64,000 bases of DNA from Nocardia brasiliensis NBRC 14402 (GTDB lineage Bacteria; Actinomycetota; Actinomycetes; Mycobacteriales; Mycobacteriaceae): the NCBI RefSeq assembly GCF_000308475.2, contig NZ_BAFT02000027.1, positions 62,001-126,000 on the forward strand. The letters run 5' to 3'. Shown piece by piece: positions 16,314 through 27,499 of this stretch (position 1 is the first letter of the stretch; each line of letters starts with the position of its first letter). The position numbers were made by a program, and so were the translations under genes. The notes under the pieces were generated by a model. The model saw only the letters and a list, made by a program, of their open reading frames with translations, searched no databases and had not been told where the DNA came from.

Positions 16314-17255
16314 GTGAAGATCGCCTTCGTCGGCAAGGGTGGCAGCGGGAAGACGACCCTGTCTTCGCTGTTCATCCGGCATCTGGTCGAGCGCGGGTTG
16401 CCCACCGTGGCGATCGATGCGGATATCAACCAGCATCTGGCGGCCGCGCTGGGTGCCGGGGAAGAAGAGTCACTGACCCTGCCGACCCTCGGCGCACACC
16501 TGCCCCTGATCAAGGACTATCTGCGCGGCGACAACCCCCGGATCGCCAACGCCGACGCGATGATCAAGACCACGCCGCCGGGATCCGGTTCACGGCTGCT
16601 GCGCGTCGTCGAGGAGAACCCGATCTACGCCGCGTGCATGCGCGATGTCGGCGGGGCGCGACTGATGGTGACCGGACCGTTCAGCGACGAAGACCTCGGC
16701 GTCGCCTGCTACCACTCCAAGGTCGGCGCGGCCGAGCTGCTGCTCAACCACATGGTCGACGGGGCGGGCGAGTACGTCGTCGTCGACATGACCGCGGGCG
16801 CCGACTCCTTCGCCTCCGGCCTGTTCACCCGCTTCGACCTGACCGCGCTGGTGTGCGAACCGACCCTGCGCAGCGTCGGCGTCTACCGCCAATACCTCAA
16901 CTACGCCAAGGACTTCGGCATCCACATCGCCGTCGTCGGCAACAAGATCTGCGACGCCGACGACCTCGCCTTCCTCCGCGAACACGTCGGCGACAACCTG
17001 CTCTGCTGGACCGGCCGCTCCGCACACGTGCGCGCCGCCGAACGCGGCGACATCCGCCCCATCACCGACCTCGAACCCGAGAACCGCGCCACCCTCGCCA
17101 CCCTCCAGTCCGCCCTCGACGCCCGCACCCGCGACTGGACCACCTACCAGCAGCAAGCCGTCGACTTCCACATCCGCAACGCCAACGCCTGGGCCGGCCC
17201 CGATCTCCTCACCCAAATAGACCCCACCTTCACCCTCCACCCCACCCCCTCCTAA
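16314..17255 (+). CDS. CooC/ArsA-like P-loop ATPase
   Basis: A 313-aa SIMIBI-class ATPase. The deviant Walker A GKGGSGKTT lies at residues 7-15. IDADINQHLA is the switch segment, VVVDMTAGADSFA is Walker B, and VGNKICDADD plays the N/TKxD-like base-recognition role. It resembles CooC/MinD-type metallochaperone ATPases; no CO dehydrogenase, nickel enzyme or partition gene is nearby, so the client is unknown. The GTG at 16314 lies 7 nt after GAGGAG, favoured over GTG 16308. The 300-nt upstream region also holds the divergent ECF42 promoter. Confidence 0.8.
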   Translation: MKIAFVGKGGSGKTTLSSLFIRHLVERGLPTVAIDADINQHLAAALGAGEEESLTLPTLGAHLPLIKDYLRGDNPRIANADAMIKTTPPGSGSRLLRVVEENPIYAACMRDVGGARLMVTGPFSDEDLGVACYHSKVGAAELLLNHMVDGAGEYVVVDMTAGADSFASGLFTRFDLTALVCEPTLRSVGVYRQYLNYAKDFGIHIAVVGNKICDADDLAFLREHVGDNLLCWTGRSAHVRAAERGDIRPITDLEPENRATLATLQSALDARTRDWTTYQQQAVDFHIRNANAWAGPDLLTQIDPTFTLHPTPS

Positions 17256-17410
17256 CCCCCTGCGCCCGTCCCGTTTCCCCGGGACGGGCGCGGGACGTAG
17301 AACTGGCGCGGCAGCACACATCTGCTACGGGAAACAGAGCGGACGCACGACAACAGAACACGCGCGGGCGATCAGCCTAGGAAGCGAACGAACCAGAAGT
17401 GGTGCGAGAA

Positions 17411-17437
17411 CCCCACGCAACCAGACCTGTCGTGGGG
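17411..17437 (-). terminator. Hairpin downstream of tRNA-Thr
   Basis: CCCCACG (17411-17417) and CGTGGGG (17431-17437) form a 7-bp stem with a 13-nt loop just past the 3-prime end of the minus-strand tRNA gene. It probably ends the tRNA transcript. The rest of 17256-17449 shows no gene. Confidence 0.5.
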
Positions 17438-17449
17438 TGAAGTTTGTGG

Positions 17450-17522
17450 AGCCGCCTGGGGGAATCGAACCCCCGACCTTTTCATTACGAGTGAAGCGCT
17501 CTACCGACTGAGCTAAGGCGGC
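17450..17522 (-). tRNA. tRNA-Thr (anticodon CGT)
   Basis: The minus strand gives a complete 73-nt cloverleaf: acceptor GCCGCC/GGCGGC, D arm TAGCTCAGTCGGTAGAGC, anticodon arm with loop CTCGTAA (CGT reads ACG threonine codons) and T arm GGGGGTTCGATTCCCCC. No CCA is encoded. It lies between holB and the CooC-like gene; a tRNA gene end is a classic integration site but no integrase or duplicated 3-prime end was seen here. Confidence 0.95.
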
Positions 17523-17579
17523 GTGCCTTTCGGCGTGGCGAGTCTATCGTCTTCGGGGGTGGATCGCGAAAACGGGTGG

Positions 17580-18785
17580 TCAGGGGGTTTGGGCGGCCAT
17601 GAGGGCGGCGGCGAGGGCGGCCAGGGCGAAGCGGGGTTTGACGTTGAGGTCGAGGGCTTCGCGGCAGGCCAGGACGGCGTCGATGGATTGCAGGAGCCCC
17701 TCGGGGCGGATGCGGCGGGCCAGGTCGTGGATCTGGTCGGACATGTCGGGGTGGGTGAGGGCCACGCCGGAGCCGTTGCGGGCGGCACCGAAGCGGACCG
17801 CCAGCGCGTCGCGGTAGACGCCGGCCACGTCGATGAGGGCACGGTCGAGGGCGTCGCGGCCGGTGCGGGTGGCGCGGGACTTCTGGCGGCGTTCCAGATC
17901 TTTCAGCACGCCCGCGGAACCCCGGGTGGCGCCGGCCGCACCCTTGCCGGTGCCGCCCGCGCCGAGGGCGGTCGCGAGTTCTTCGCGTTCCCGGTCGTCG
18001 CGGGTGGCGCTCATCTGCTTGGCTTCGTCGTCGGCCGCCTTGACCAGTTCGTCGGCGGCGGCGTAGGCGGCACCGGGCTTCGAGGCGGCGGCGACCAGCG
18101 CCAGTGCGCGCTGCCGGCGGGCGCGTGCCTCCCCGTCGGTGGCGAGGCGGCGGGCCCGGCCGACGTGGCCGCCGCTGATCGAGGCCGCCCAGTTGGCGGT
18201 TTTCTCGTCGAGGTTGTCGCGTTCGCGCAGGACGTGCGCGATGGCGGGCACCGACGGGGTCACGAGGTGCACGTGCCGGCAGCGCGAACGCAGGGTGATC
18301 GAGATGTCCTCGGGGTCGACGGTCGGCGCGCACAGCAGGAACACGGTGCGATCCGGCGGCTCTTCGACCACCTTCAGCAGGACGTTGCCCGCGGCCTCGG
18401 TCAGGCGGTCGGCGTCTTCGATGACGACGACCTGCCAGCGGCCGGTGCTCGGCCGGCGCGACGCGACCTGCACGATCTCGCGCATCTCCTTGGTGCTGAT
18501 GCTCAACCCCTCGGGGATGACGCGGCGTACGTCGCCGTGCGTGCCCGCCATGGTCGTCGTGCAGGCATGACAGCGGCCGCAGCCGGGCGACCCGGGATCG
18601 GTGCACTGCAACGCGGCCGCAAAGCACAGTGCCGCAACGGATCTCCCGGACCCGGGCGGGCCGGTGAACAGCCACGAATGCGTCATCGCGCCTTCGACGA
18701 CGTCGGCACGGGCCGCGATCGCGGCAGCCGTCAGCTCGGACTCGACCGCATCCTGGCCGACCAACCGATCGAAGACACCTGCCAC
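17580..18785 (-). CDS. holB: DNA polymerase III subunit delta-prime
   Basis: A 401-aa AAA+ clamp-loader subunit. It begins VAGVFDRLVGQDAVESEL. Walker A is GPPGSGRS (Arg replaces the usual Lys, typical of delta-prime). A zinc-knuckle-like CTDPGSPGCGRCHAC follows, then VIEDADRLTEAAGNVLLK (Walker B/sensor 1) and LRSRCRHV, the conserved SRC motif. An Ala/Lys-rich linker (about 250-300) precedes the C-terminal collar domain. GTG 18785 is chosen by comparison with mycobacterial homologues; the longer frame to 18947 adds Arg-rich sequence that overlaps the divergent PfpI gene. Confidence 0.92.
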   Translation of the reverse strand: MAGVFDRLVGQDAVESELTAAAIAARADVVEGAMTHSWLFTGPPGSGRSVAALCFAAALQCTDPGSPGCGRCHACTTTMAGTHGDVRRVIPEGLSISTKEMREIVQVASRRPSTGRWQVVVIEDADRLTEAAGNVLLKVVEEPPDRTVFLLCAPTVDPEDISITLRSRCRHVHLVTPSVPAIAHVLRERDNLDEKTANWAASISGGHVGRARRLATDGEARARRQRALALVAAASKPGAAYAAADELVKAADDEAKQMSATRDDREREELATALGAGGTGKGAAGATRGSAGVLKDLERRQKSRATRTGRDALDRALIDVAGVYRDALAVRFGAARNGSGVALTHPDMSDQIHDLARRIRPEGLLQSIDAVLACREALDLNVKPRFALAALAAALMAAQTP

Positions 18786-18897
18786 GCCGTACACCCTAGC
18801 GGCCCGCACCGACACCGATCGCCGGGCACGGGACACACCCGTCCCTATTGACCCGCGTGCCACCCGGGCGGATCCTCGAGAAGGAGGTGCAATCACC

Positions 18898-19443
18898 GTG
18901 CGAATTCTCTTGATCACCGGCGATGCGGCGGAAGACCTCGAAGTCATGTACCCGTATCAGCGTCTACTCGAAGAAGGGCACGAGGTGGACATCGCGGCCC
19001 CGGCCGTGAAGAAGCTCCAGTTCGTGGTGCACGACTTCGTGGACGGCTTCGACACCTACACCGAAAAACCCGGGCACAGTTGGCCGGCCGATGTCGCGTT
19101 CGCCGACGTCGACCCCGCCGCCTACGACGCGCTGGTGGTGCCGGGCGGCCGAGCGCCGGAATACCTGCGCAACAACCCCGAGTGCCGGCGCCTGGCCCGG
19201 CATTTCGCGGAGGCGGGCAAGCCCATCGCCGCGCTCTGCCATGGACCGCTGATCCTCGCTGCCGCAGGCGTTTTGACCGGACGCTCGTGCAGCGCGTATC
19301 CGGCGCTGGCCCCGGACATCGAAGCCGCGGGCGCGAAATTCGTCGACAGCGAGGCCTACGTCGACGAGAACATCGTCACCGGCCGCGCCTGGCCGGATCA
19401 TCCGGCGTGGATGCGCGAATTCCTCAGGGTGCTGGGCAAATAA
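18898..19443 (+). CDS. DJ-1/PfpI family protein
   Basis: A 181-aa class I glutamine-amidotransferase-like protein. It has an acidic residue in GDAAEDLEVMYP, VVPGGRAPEYLRNNPE, and the nucleophile elbow AALCHGP with Cys at about residue 112 followed by His. Family members include proteases, deglycases and chaperones. GTG 18898 follows AAGGAGG at proper spacing. It stands between holB and topA, where mycobacterial genomes carry an adenylate cyclase gene; here PfpI and a DinB protein occupy that place. Confidence 0.9.
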   Translation: MRILLITGDAAEDLEVMYPYQRLLEEGHEVDIAAPAVKKLQFVVHDFVDGFDTYTEKPGHSWPADVAFADVDPAAYDALVVPGGRAPEYLRNNPECRRLARHFAEAGKPIAALCHGPLILAAAGVLTGRSCSAYPALAPDIEAAGAKFVDSEAYVDENIVTGRAWPDHPAWMREFLRVLGK

Positions 19444-19447
19444 CGGT

Positions 19448-19945
19448 TCAGCGCGAGTAGGTGCTGTTCGCGCCGTCGAGTTCCTCGCGGATGATGTCGG
19501 CGTGCCCGCTGTGGTGCGCGATCTCGCGCAGGATGTGCAGCAGCGTGAAGCGGACGGTCCACCAGACCCGTTGCGGCGACCACGGCGCGGTCGGCGTGGG
19601 CACCGAGGTGTCCAGACTGTCCACCGTGCGGATCAGCTCCGCCGTCGCGGCCGCGACCTCGTCCCACTCGGCGAGCAGCCCCGCGACGGTCTCGCCTTCG
19701 GCCATCACGTATTCGCCCTCGAACCGTGCCGGATCGATCGCGGCGTTCTCGTCCCGTTCGACGAGCACCGTGACCCAGTGCCGCTCGCAGCTGATCAGAT
19801 GGTGCAGCAGGCCGCCGAGGGTCAGCTCGCTGACCGTGGTGCGCTTGCGGGCTTGGTCGTCGTCGATGCCGCGCAGAGTGATCCGGAACAGGTCTCGCTG
19901 GTCGGCGAGCATGCTGATCAGGTCTTCGCGCTCTTGGTCGGCCAC
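19448..19945 (-). CDS. DinB-family (DUF664-type) putative metalloprotein
   Basis: A 165-aa four-helix DinB-fold protein. Three likely metal-site histidines are visible in GLLHHLISCERHW and ILREIAHHSGHADIIREEL, the second being the most conserved element of the DUF664 branch. These proteins include mycothiol- or bacillithiol-dependent transferases. GTG 19945 has AAAGGA 7 nt upstream. It converges with PfpI, leaving only 4 nt between stop codons, so the two genes probably arrived or evolved as a unit. Confidence 0.85.
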   Translation of the reverse strand: MADQEREDLISMLADQRDLFRITLRGIDDDQARKRTTVSELTLGGLLHHLISCERHWVTVLVERDENAAIDPARFEGEYVMAEGETVAGLLAEWDEVAAATAELIRTVDSLDTSVPTPTAPWSPQRVWWTVRFTLLHILREIAHHSGHADIIREELDGANSTYSR

Positions 19946-20011
19946 AGGTACATCCTTTCGCGGGTCGTGCACTCGAGACCGTACTACGGCTCCAGCATCC
20001 GACCCGCGAAC

Positions 20012-22909
<2,898 letters not shown>

Positions 22910-23177
22910 CGGCGAATACACCTTTCCTGTCGACCCGCGCGGGGCGCTTACCGCGCCGACACGGGTTTGGGGCAAGCGACGACGACGGCTGGGCGTCGCC
23001 ACCAGACACGGTTATACCTTGACGCTACGTGTGGCCCAGTACTTGCGACTTGAACCACAGAGCGTACGCGCGTCACTGGGAATCAGTATGCCCTGTCTTT
23101 TCACCGCGGCTACGCCACGGCGTGTTCACAAGGTACTTCGCCCCAGCACGGCGGGTTGTGCCCTACCCCGGATATAG
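22910..23177. other. topA leader and promoter region
   Basis: No gene is supported here. On the minus strand a TATAAC -10-like box lies at 23016-23011. Transcription from it would begin near 23003 and leave a leader of about 94 nt before GTG 22909, or start at the alternative GTG 23002. No clear -35 was found. Confidence 0.4.
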
Positions 23178-23215
23178 CTCGTCCCCCACCTCCGTTACCG
23201 GCGGTGAGGGACGAG
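23178..23215 (-). terminator. Hairpin after cspA
   Basis: Arms 23178-23190 and 23203-23215 pair over 13 positions with one mismatch around a 12-nt loop, 17 nt past the cspA stop. It probably ends the cspA transcript. Confidence 0.65.
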
Positions 23216-23231
23216 TGTTGGATTGCGTCGC

Positions 23232-23438
23232 TCAGCTGAGCGCGCGAACTCCGGTGGCCTGCGGGCCCTTGGTGCCCTGGCCGACCTCGAACTCGACCTT
23301 CTGGTTCTCTTCGAGGGTGCGGAAGCCCGACCCCTGAATTTCGGAGTAGTGGACGAAGACGTCAGCGGAGCCGTCCTCGGGCGCGATGAAGCCGAACCCC
23401 TTCTCCGCGTTGAACCACTTCACAGTTCCCTGTGCCAT
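23232..23438 (-). CDS. cspA: Cold-shock protein
   Basis: A 68-aa single cold-shock domain. RNP1 KGFGFIAPE and RNP2 VFVHYSEI are intact, with the [10 protein letters not shown] aromatic patch. It is an OB-fold single-stranded nucleic-acid chaperone of the cytoplasm. The gene has a long upstream region (to about 23720) that is poorer in G+C than its surroundings, as expected for a structured cold-shock leader. Its place next to topA and the DEAH helicase is conserved in mycobacteria. Confidence 0.97.
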   Translation of the reverse strand: MAQGTVKWFNAEKGFGFIAPEDGSADVFVHYSEIQGSGFRTLEENQKVEFEVGQGTKGPQATGVRALS

Positions 23439-23874
23439 TCTGTTCCTTCTCTTTTCTTACCGGAACGGCGGACAACTGGGTTCGTCCACCGGGTCCGTTC
23501 CGACCGCTGTACTGTTGGTTCCCCCTGCAGGAAAGCACCAAGCACACCGTTCGCAACATCGATCCTGCTGACGGTTTGGACTTTGGATCCGTCCCTCGAA
23601 CACAGAAGCTTGCGACCAGGAACCAGTGAACCATGTCTTCGAGCAATTCAACAGTCGAGTTACCGACAATTTGCAAAAAAGTTGATCTTGCGAATGCGCA
23701 GGTGAGGGACACAATGCCAGAATCCAGACTTCAGGTTCGTTTGCCTCCCGATAACCGAGTCCGCGTATGGCAAACAGCCTGTGACCCAGGTCGCTATTGG
23801 GTATCGAAATGGCAGGTGAGGGTTCCTAACCGCACACGTTTCACACTTTCCCAGCGTGTCGTGGCGCGCGCCGC
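23439..23874. other. cspA leader/promoter and helicase upstream region
   Basis: About 436 nt between divergent genes, unusually AT-rich around 23633-23700. It should contain the cspA promoter and 5-prime leader on the minus strand and the helicase promoter on the plus strand. A short plus-strand frame (23633-23878) ends in an ATGA overlap with the helicase start but has no family support. Confidence 0.4.
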
Positions 23875-26247
23875 ATGAATCCAACGGCCCCTAACACCCG
23901 AACAGCCCAGTACGAGAGCCTCAGCTACGGGACATCGTTGCTGAATCGTGTCCTGGCGGAGGGGACCGGTTCGGACGCCCGATTGACCCACGCGATCGAA
24001 CTCCCGGCACGTGCCGCCGCCGTCACCACCTGGCCCGATTGGGCATCGCCGGAGGTGGTGGCCGCATTACAGGACACGGGCATCGACACGCCGTGGAGCC
24101 ATCAGACCCGCACCGCCGATCTCGCCTTCGGTGGCGCGCACGTGGTGGTCAGCACCGGCACAGCATCCGGCAAATCGCTGGGCTACCAGCTGCCCGTCCT
24201 GACCGCGCTGCAACGAGACCCCCGGGCCACGGCCCTTTATCTGTCGCCGACCAAGGCGCTCGGCGCGGACCAGCTGCGGGCCGTCGGCACGCTGACCCAC
24301 GAGGGGGCGCTGCGCGATATCCATCCGGCCACCTATGACGGCGATACGCCGGCCGAGATCAGACAGTGGGTCCGGGCCAACGCCCGCTGGGTGTTCACCA
24401 ACCCCGACATGCTGCACGTCGGCATCCTGCGCTCGCATCAGCGCTGGGTCAGGGTGCTGCGCAGGCTGCGCTACGTCGTGATCGACGAATGCCATGCCTA
24501 CCGGGGCGTTTTCGGTTCGCACGTGGCGTTGGTACTGCGCAGGTTGCGGCGCATCGCGGCGCACTACGGCGCCGATCCGGTGTTCGTGCTCTGCTCCGCG
24601 ACCACGGCCGAGCCCGCCGCGGCCGCCGCGCGGTTGATCGGAGCGCCCTGCGCCGCGGTCACCGAGGACGGCTCCCCGCAGGGCCCGCGCACCGTCGCAC
24701 TCTGGGAGCCACCGCTGCTCACCGCCGTGACCGGGGAAAACGGTGCTCCGGTGCGTCGGGCCGCCACCACGGAGGCGGCGCGGATCATGGCCGATCTGGT
24801 GGTCGAAGGCGCACGGACACTCACCTTCGTGCGCTCCCGTCGCGCCGCGGAACTCACCGCGATGGACGCCCGGCGGCTGCTACTAGAGGTCGATCCGAGC
24901 CTGGCCGAACGCGTCGCGGCCTATCGCGCGGGATATCTGGCCGAGGACCGGCGGGACCTGGAACAGGCGCTGTCCGATGGTTCGCTGCTCGGCGCGGCGA
25001 CCACCAACGCACTCGAACTCGGCGTGGACATCGCCGGCTTGGACGCGGCGGTGATCTGCGGTTTTCCCGGCACCGTCGCCTCGTTCTGGCAGCAGGCGGG
25101 GCGGGCCGGACGCCGCACCCAGGGCTCGCTGGTGGTGCTCGTCGCCAGGGACGATCCGCTGGACACCTACCTCGTGCACCACCCGGAGGCACTGCTGGAC
25201 AAGCCGGTCGAGGCGACGATCACCGATCCGCACAATCCCTATGTCCTCGGTCCCCAGTTGCTGTGCGCGGCACTCGAACTACCGCTCACCGACACCGAAG
25301 TGGACGAGTTCGGCGCCGGCGAGATACTGACCGAACTCGCCGCACAGGGACTGATCCGACGCCGTGCCGTCAGAGGTGCCGCGGACCGCGGACGCTGGTA
25401 CGTCACCGCGGAGACGCAGCCGCACGACGCCGTCGACGTGCGCGGCGGCATCGGCACGCCGGTGGCCATCGTCGACGGGGAAACCGGCAGGCTGCTCGGC
25501 ACCGCCGACGCGGGACGGGCGCCCGCGACCCTGCATCAGGGCGCCGTCCATCTGCATCAAGGCGAGTCCTACGTGGTCGACGAACTCGATCTCGAGGACG
25601 GCGTCGCGTTCGTGCACGCCGCCGAACCCGGGTGGACCACCAGTGCCCGCTCGGTCACCTCCATCGCCATCGACGCGATGACCGAGCAGCACCGGCACGG
25701 TCACGTGACGACGGCGTTGGCCAAGGTCAGGGTGACCAGTCAGGTGATCGGCTATCTGCGCACCCTGGTCACCGGCGAGGTCCTCGACCTGGTCGAACTC
25801 GATATGCCGGAGCACACGCTGCCCACCAGGGCCGTGCTCTACACGGTGAGCCCGGAGTTGTTGGCGCTGGCCGGGATCGAACCGGCGGCGGTGCCCGGCG
25901 CGCTGCATGCCGCCGAGCACGCGGCGATCGGACTGTTGCCGCTGGTGGCGACCTGTGATCGCTGGGATATCGGCGGTGTCTCCATCGCCGAACATCCGGA
26001 CACTGGGTTGCCGACCGTGTTCGTCTACGACGGCCAGCCGGGCGGCGCGGGCTTCGCCGAGCGGGGGTTCGCCCAGCTGCACCGTTGGCTCTCGGCGACC
26101 CTCGACGTCATCGACGCCTGCGCCTGCGCGGCGGGGTGTCCGTCCTGTGTCCAGTCACCGAAGTGCGGGAACGGAAACCACCCGCTGGACAAGGCCGGCG
26201 CGGCGCGGCTGCTGAGCGCGGTGCTGGCCGAGCTGGCGGTTCGGTGA
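23875..26247 (+). CDS. DEAH-box helicase with DUF1998-type C-terminus (helicase/secretion neighbourhood type)
   Basis: A 790-aa superfamily 2 helicase. Motif I is STGTASGKSLGY, motif Ia LYLSPTKALGADQ, motif II VIDECHAYRG (DECH), motif III CSATTAEP, and motif VI QQAGRAGRR. The C-terminus carries a four-Cys site, ACACAAGCPSC then KCGNG, like the MrfA/YprA group implicated in DNA-damage repair. It is the helicase of the actinobacterial helicase/secretion neighbourhood and converges with the tad locus. ATG 23875 is the only start near the conserved N-terminus; no ribosome site is visible. Confidence 0.92.
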   Translation: MNPTAPNTRTAQYESLSYGTSLLNRVLAEGTGSDARLTHAIELPARAAAVTTWPDWASPEVVAALQDTGIDTPWSHQTRTADLAFGGAHVVVSTGTASGKSLGYQLPVLTALQRDPRATALYLSPTKALGADQLRAVGTLTHEGALRDIHPATYDGDTPAEIRQWVRANARWVFTNPDMLHVGILRSHQRWVRVLRRLRYVVIDECHAYRGVFGSHVALVLRRLRRIAAHYGADPVFVLCSATTAEPAAAAARLIGAPCAAVTEDGSPQGPRTVALWEPPLLTAVTGENGAPVRRAATTEAARIMADLVVEGARTLTFVRSRRAAELTAMDARRLLLEVDPSLAERVAAYRAGYLAEDRRDLEQALSDGSLLGAATTNALELGVDIAGLDAAVICGFPGTVASFWQQAGRAGRRTQGSLVVLVARDDPLDTYLVHHPEALLDKPVEATITDPHNPYVLGPQLLCAALELPLTDTEVDEFGAGEILTELAAQGLIRRRAVRGAADRGRWYVTAETQPHDAVDVRGGIGTPVAIVDGETGRLLGTADAGRAPATLHQGAVHLHQGESYVVDELDLEDGVAFVHAAEPGWTTSARSVTSIAIDAMTEQHRHGHVTTALAKVRVTSQVIGYLRTLVTGEVLDLVELDMPEHTLPTRAVLYTVSPELLALAGIEPAAVPGALHAAEHAAIGLLPLVATCDRWDIGGVSIAEHPDTGLPTVFVYDGQPGGAGFAERGFAQLHRWLSATLDVIDACACAAGCPSCVQSPKCGNGNHPLDKAGAARLLSAVLAELAVR

Positions 26248-26556
26248 CGCCGTCGCGCCTTCCTCGTGACGAGGTCGAGCCCGAGGTGTGATCAGATATC
26301 CATCTGACCTGCATGGGCGGCCGCAGCGCGAGGCGCGGCGGCCCGAGCACGGCCACCCACCGCCGAATAAAGAGGAATGAATTCAGGTTAACTACGCTAT
26401 TGCCGACATCGTCGTCTGCGTACATGCGCATTCATCCGATTCTTTATCCGGACCCCTGCGGACAATTGTCCCCGATGAAATTAATCGGCCTGGGGAATTA
26501 CCGATTTCCGCTACTCGCGACAACGTTCTCACAGCGAACACACACTCTGATCTGTC
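26248..26556. other. Convergent intergenic region, AT-rich, with palindromes
   Basis: About 309 nt between the helicase and tad locus ends with no supported gene. Positions 26380-26560 are clearly AT-richer than the flanks. They contain the perfect 12-bp palindrome GGACAATTGTCC (26460-26471) and a nearby CCGAT...ATCGG dyad. Its role is unknown; it could be a protein-binding site or a remnant of transferred DNA. Confidence 0.35.
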
Positions 26557-27483
26557 TCACTTCACAACTGGGCCTGCTCGTGCGACTGCGCGCACCATCC
26601 GAACACCTAACAGACCTATTGGTACATTCCGTTCGACAATCACCGTCGCATCCCACTCGGCGACCTCACAGCCGCGCACCCGAGCGCCCATCCGCCGCGC
26701 CACCTCCGTCGCCTCCGCACACCCCACCTCCACCCCCTCCATCAACCGCGCCGCCGCCGCGAGCGCCGCCAGATCCGCCGCCGCCTGCGCACGATGCCGA
26801 GTGACCACCGCCACGCCCACCTGCCCGATCAACAGTGTCACCGCGATCAGCCCGGCCAGCGCCAGACAGGCGAACACAGTCGCCGCACCTCGGTCATCGT
26901 GTCGGAGACGTGCCCAGCACGGACAGGGGCGATGGCGTCGGTGCCGTCCGAAGACACGGGTCAGAACCGCGAACACAGTCGCCACCTCCCTGGTCCGAGA
27001 CGTGCCCCGGAACCGCACAGTCCGACAGCGTCGGTCCCGTTCGAAGAGGCGAGTCAAGCTGGCGAACAACGTCGCTGCACCCCGGTCTGCTTGTCCGATA
27101 GGTGTCGAGAACCGCCGAGGCGGACAGCGTCGGTCCCATTCGATGACGCCGACAAGGCTGCGGGGTACGACATACCGCGTGCTCGAGGGCTTCGCCGCCT
27201 TCTCCTGTGCTTTCCTCGGCAGGCACGAGCCCACCGGGACACCGCTGACCAGTGGGTGGCATCGACGCCCGCGCACAAGGCGCACACGCTCACCCACTGA
27301 GCCGCGCCAACTTCGCAGGCGAGATCGACGCCCGCGCTCGAGGTGCACACGCTCGGTCATCGAGCCGAGCCTGGTTCGGAGGCGACATCGACGTCCGCAT
27401 AAGGCGACCCGCTCACGCACCGAGCTGAACCACGTTCGCAGGTGCCATCGACGCCCGCGCACTAGATGCAAGTGCTCGCTCAT
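26557..27483 (-). CDS. TadE-like pilus-locus protein with long Arg-rich repeat extension
   Basis: The last about 110 residues are the family core of the helicase/secretion neighbourhood TadE-like protein: [19 protein letters not shown] membrane helix, then RHRAQAAADLAALAAAARL. The frame is open upstream to ATG 27483, which overlaps the TadE stop (ATGA). This gives a 308-aa product whose first about 195 residues are repeats: four 20-21-aa units of the type GSMTERVHLERGRRSRLR, a linker, then three 31-33-aa units each ending near ATVFA. The M. tuberculosis counterpart is short and lacks this, as far as I recall. A real start nearer the helix cannot be excluded. Confidence 0.6.
   Translation of the reverse strand: MSEHLHLVRGRRWHLRTWFSSVRERVALCGRRCRLRTRLGSMTERVHLERGRRSRLRSWRGSVGERVRLVRGRRCHPLVSGVPVGSCLPRKAQEKAAKPSSTRYVVPRSLVGVIEWDRRCPPRRFSTPIGQADRGAATLFASLTRLFERDRRCRTVRFRGTSRTREVATVFAVLTRVFGRHRRHRPCPCWARLRHDDRGAATVFACLALAGLIAVTLLIGQVGVAVVTRHRAQAAADLAALAAAARLMEGVEVGCAEATEVARRMGARVRGCEVAEWDATVIVERNVPIGLLGVRMVRAVARAGPVVK
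26870..27160 (-). repeat. Three 93-99-nt tandem repeats, diverged copies of the TadE-like 5-prime end
   Basis: Units 26870-26968 (99 nt), 26969-27061 (93 nt) and 27062-27160 (99 nt) each begin GCGAACA(C/A)A(G/C)TCGC(C/T) on the plus strand. All lengths are multiples of three. In the minus-strand frame they encode related blocks ending GAATLFAS, VATVFAV and GAATVFAC, so they look like in-frame duplications of the start of the TadE-like core. Confidence 0.8.
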
Positions 27484-27499
27484 CGCGCCGAGCCGGGTT
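27251..27499 (-). repeat. Four 60-63-nt tandem repeats spanning the TadE stop/TadE-like start junction
   Basis: Units 27251-27313, 27314-27376, 27377-27436 and 27437-27499 share GGC(G/A)(A/C)(G/C)ATCGACG(C/T)CCGC and a variant of the stop-start junction. The unit nearest TadE contains the true ATGA (27480-27483); others carry cgATGAccg or gcGTGAgcg at the same place. Read in frame they give Arg-rich 20-21-aa repeats. Confidence 0.85.

Noticed and set aside
17450..17522. tRNA-Thr as an integration site of a genomic island
   Set aside because: No integrase and no duplicated tRNA 3-prime end were seen on either side within the window.
23633..23878. An 81-codon frame ending in an ATGA overlap with the helicase
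   Set aside because: It lies in the AT-rich cspA control region, shows no family resemblance and no ribosome site; kept only as a remark.
26870..27499. Possible CRISPR array because of regular repeats
   Set aside because: Units are cont­iguous and diverged with no unique spacers, lengths are multiples of three, and they align to flanking gene ends; no cas genes are present.
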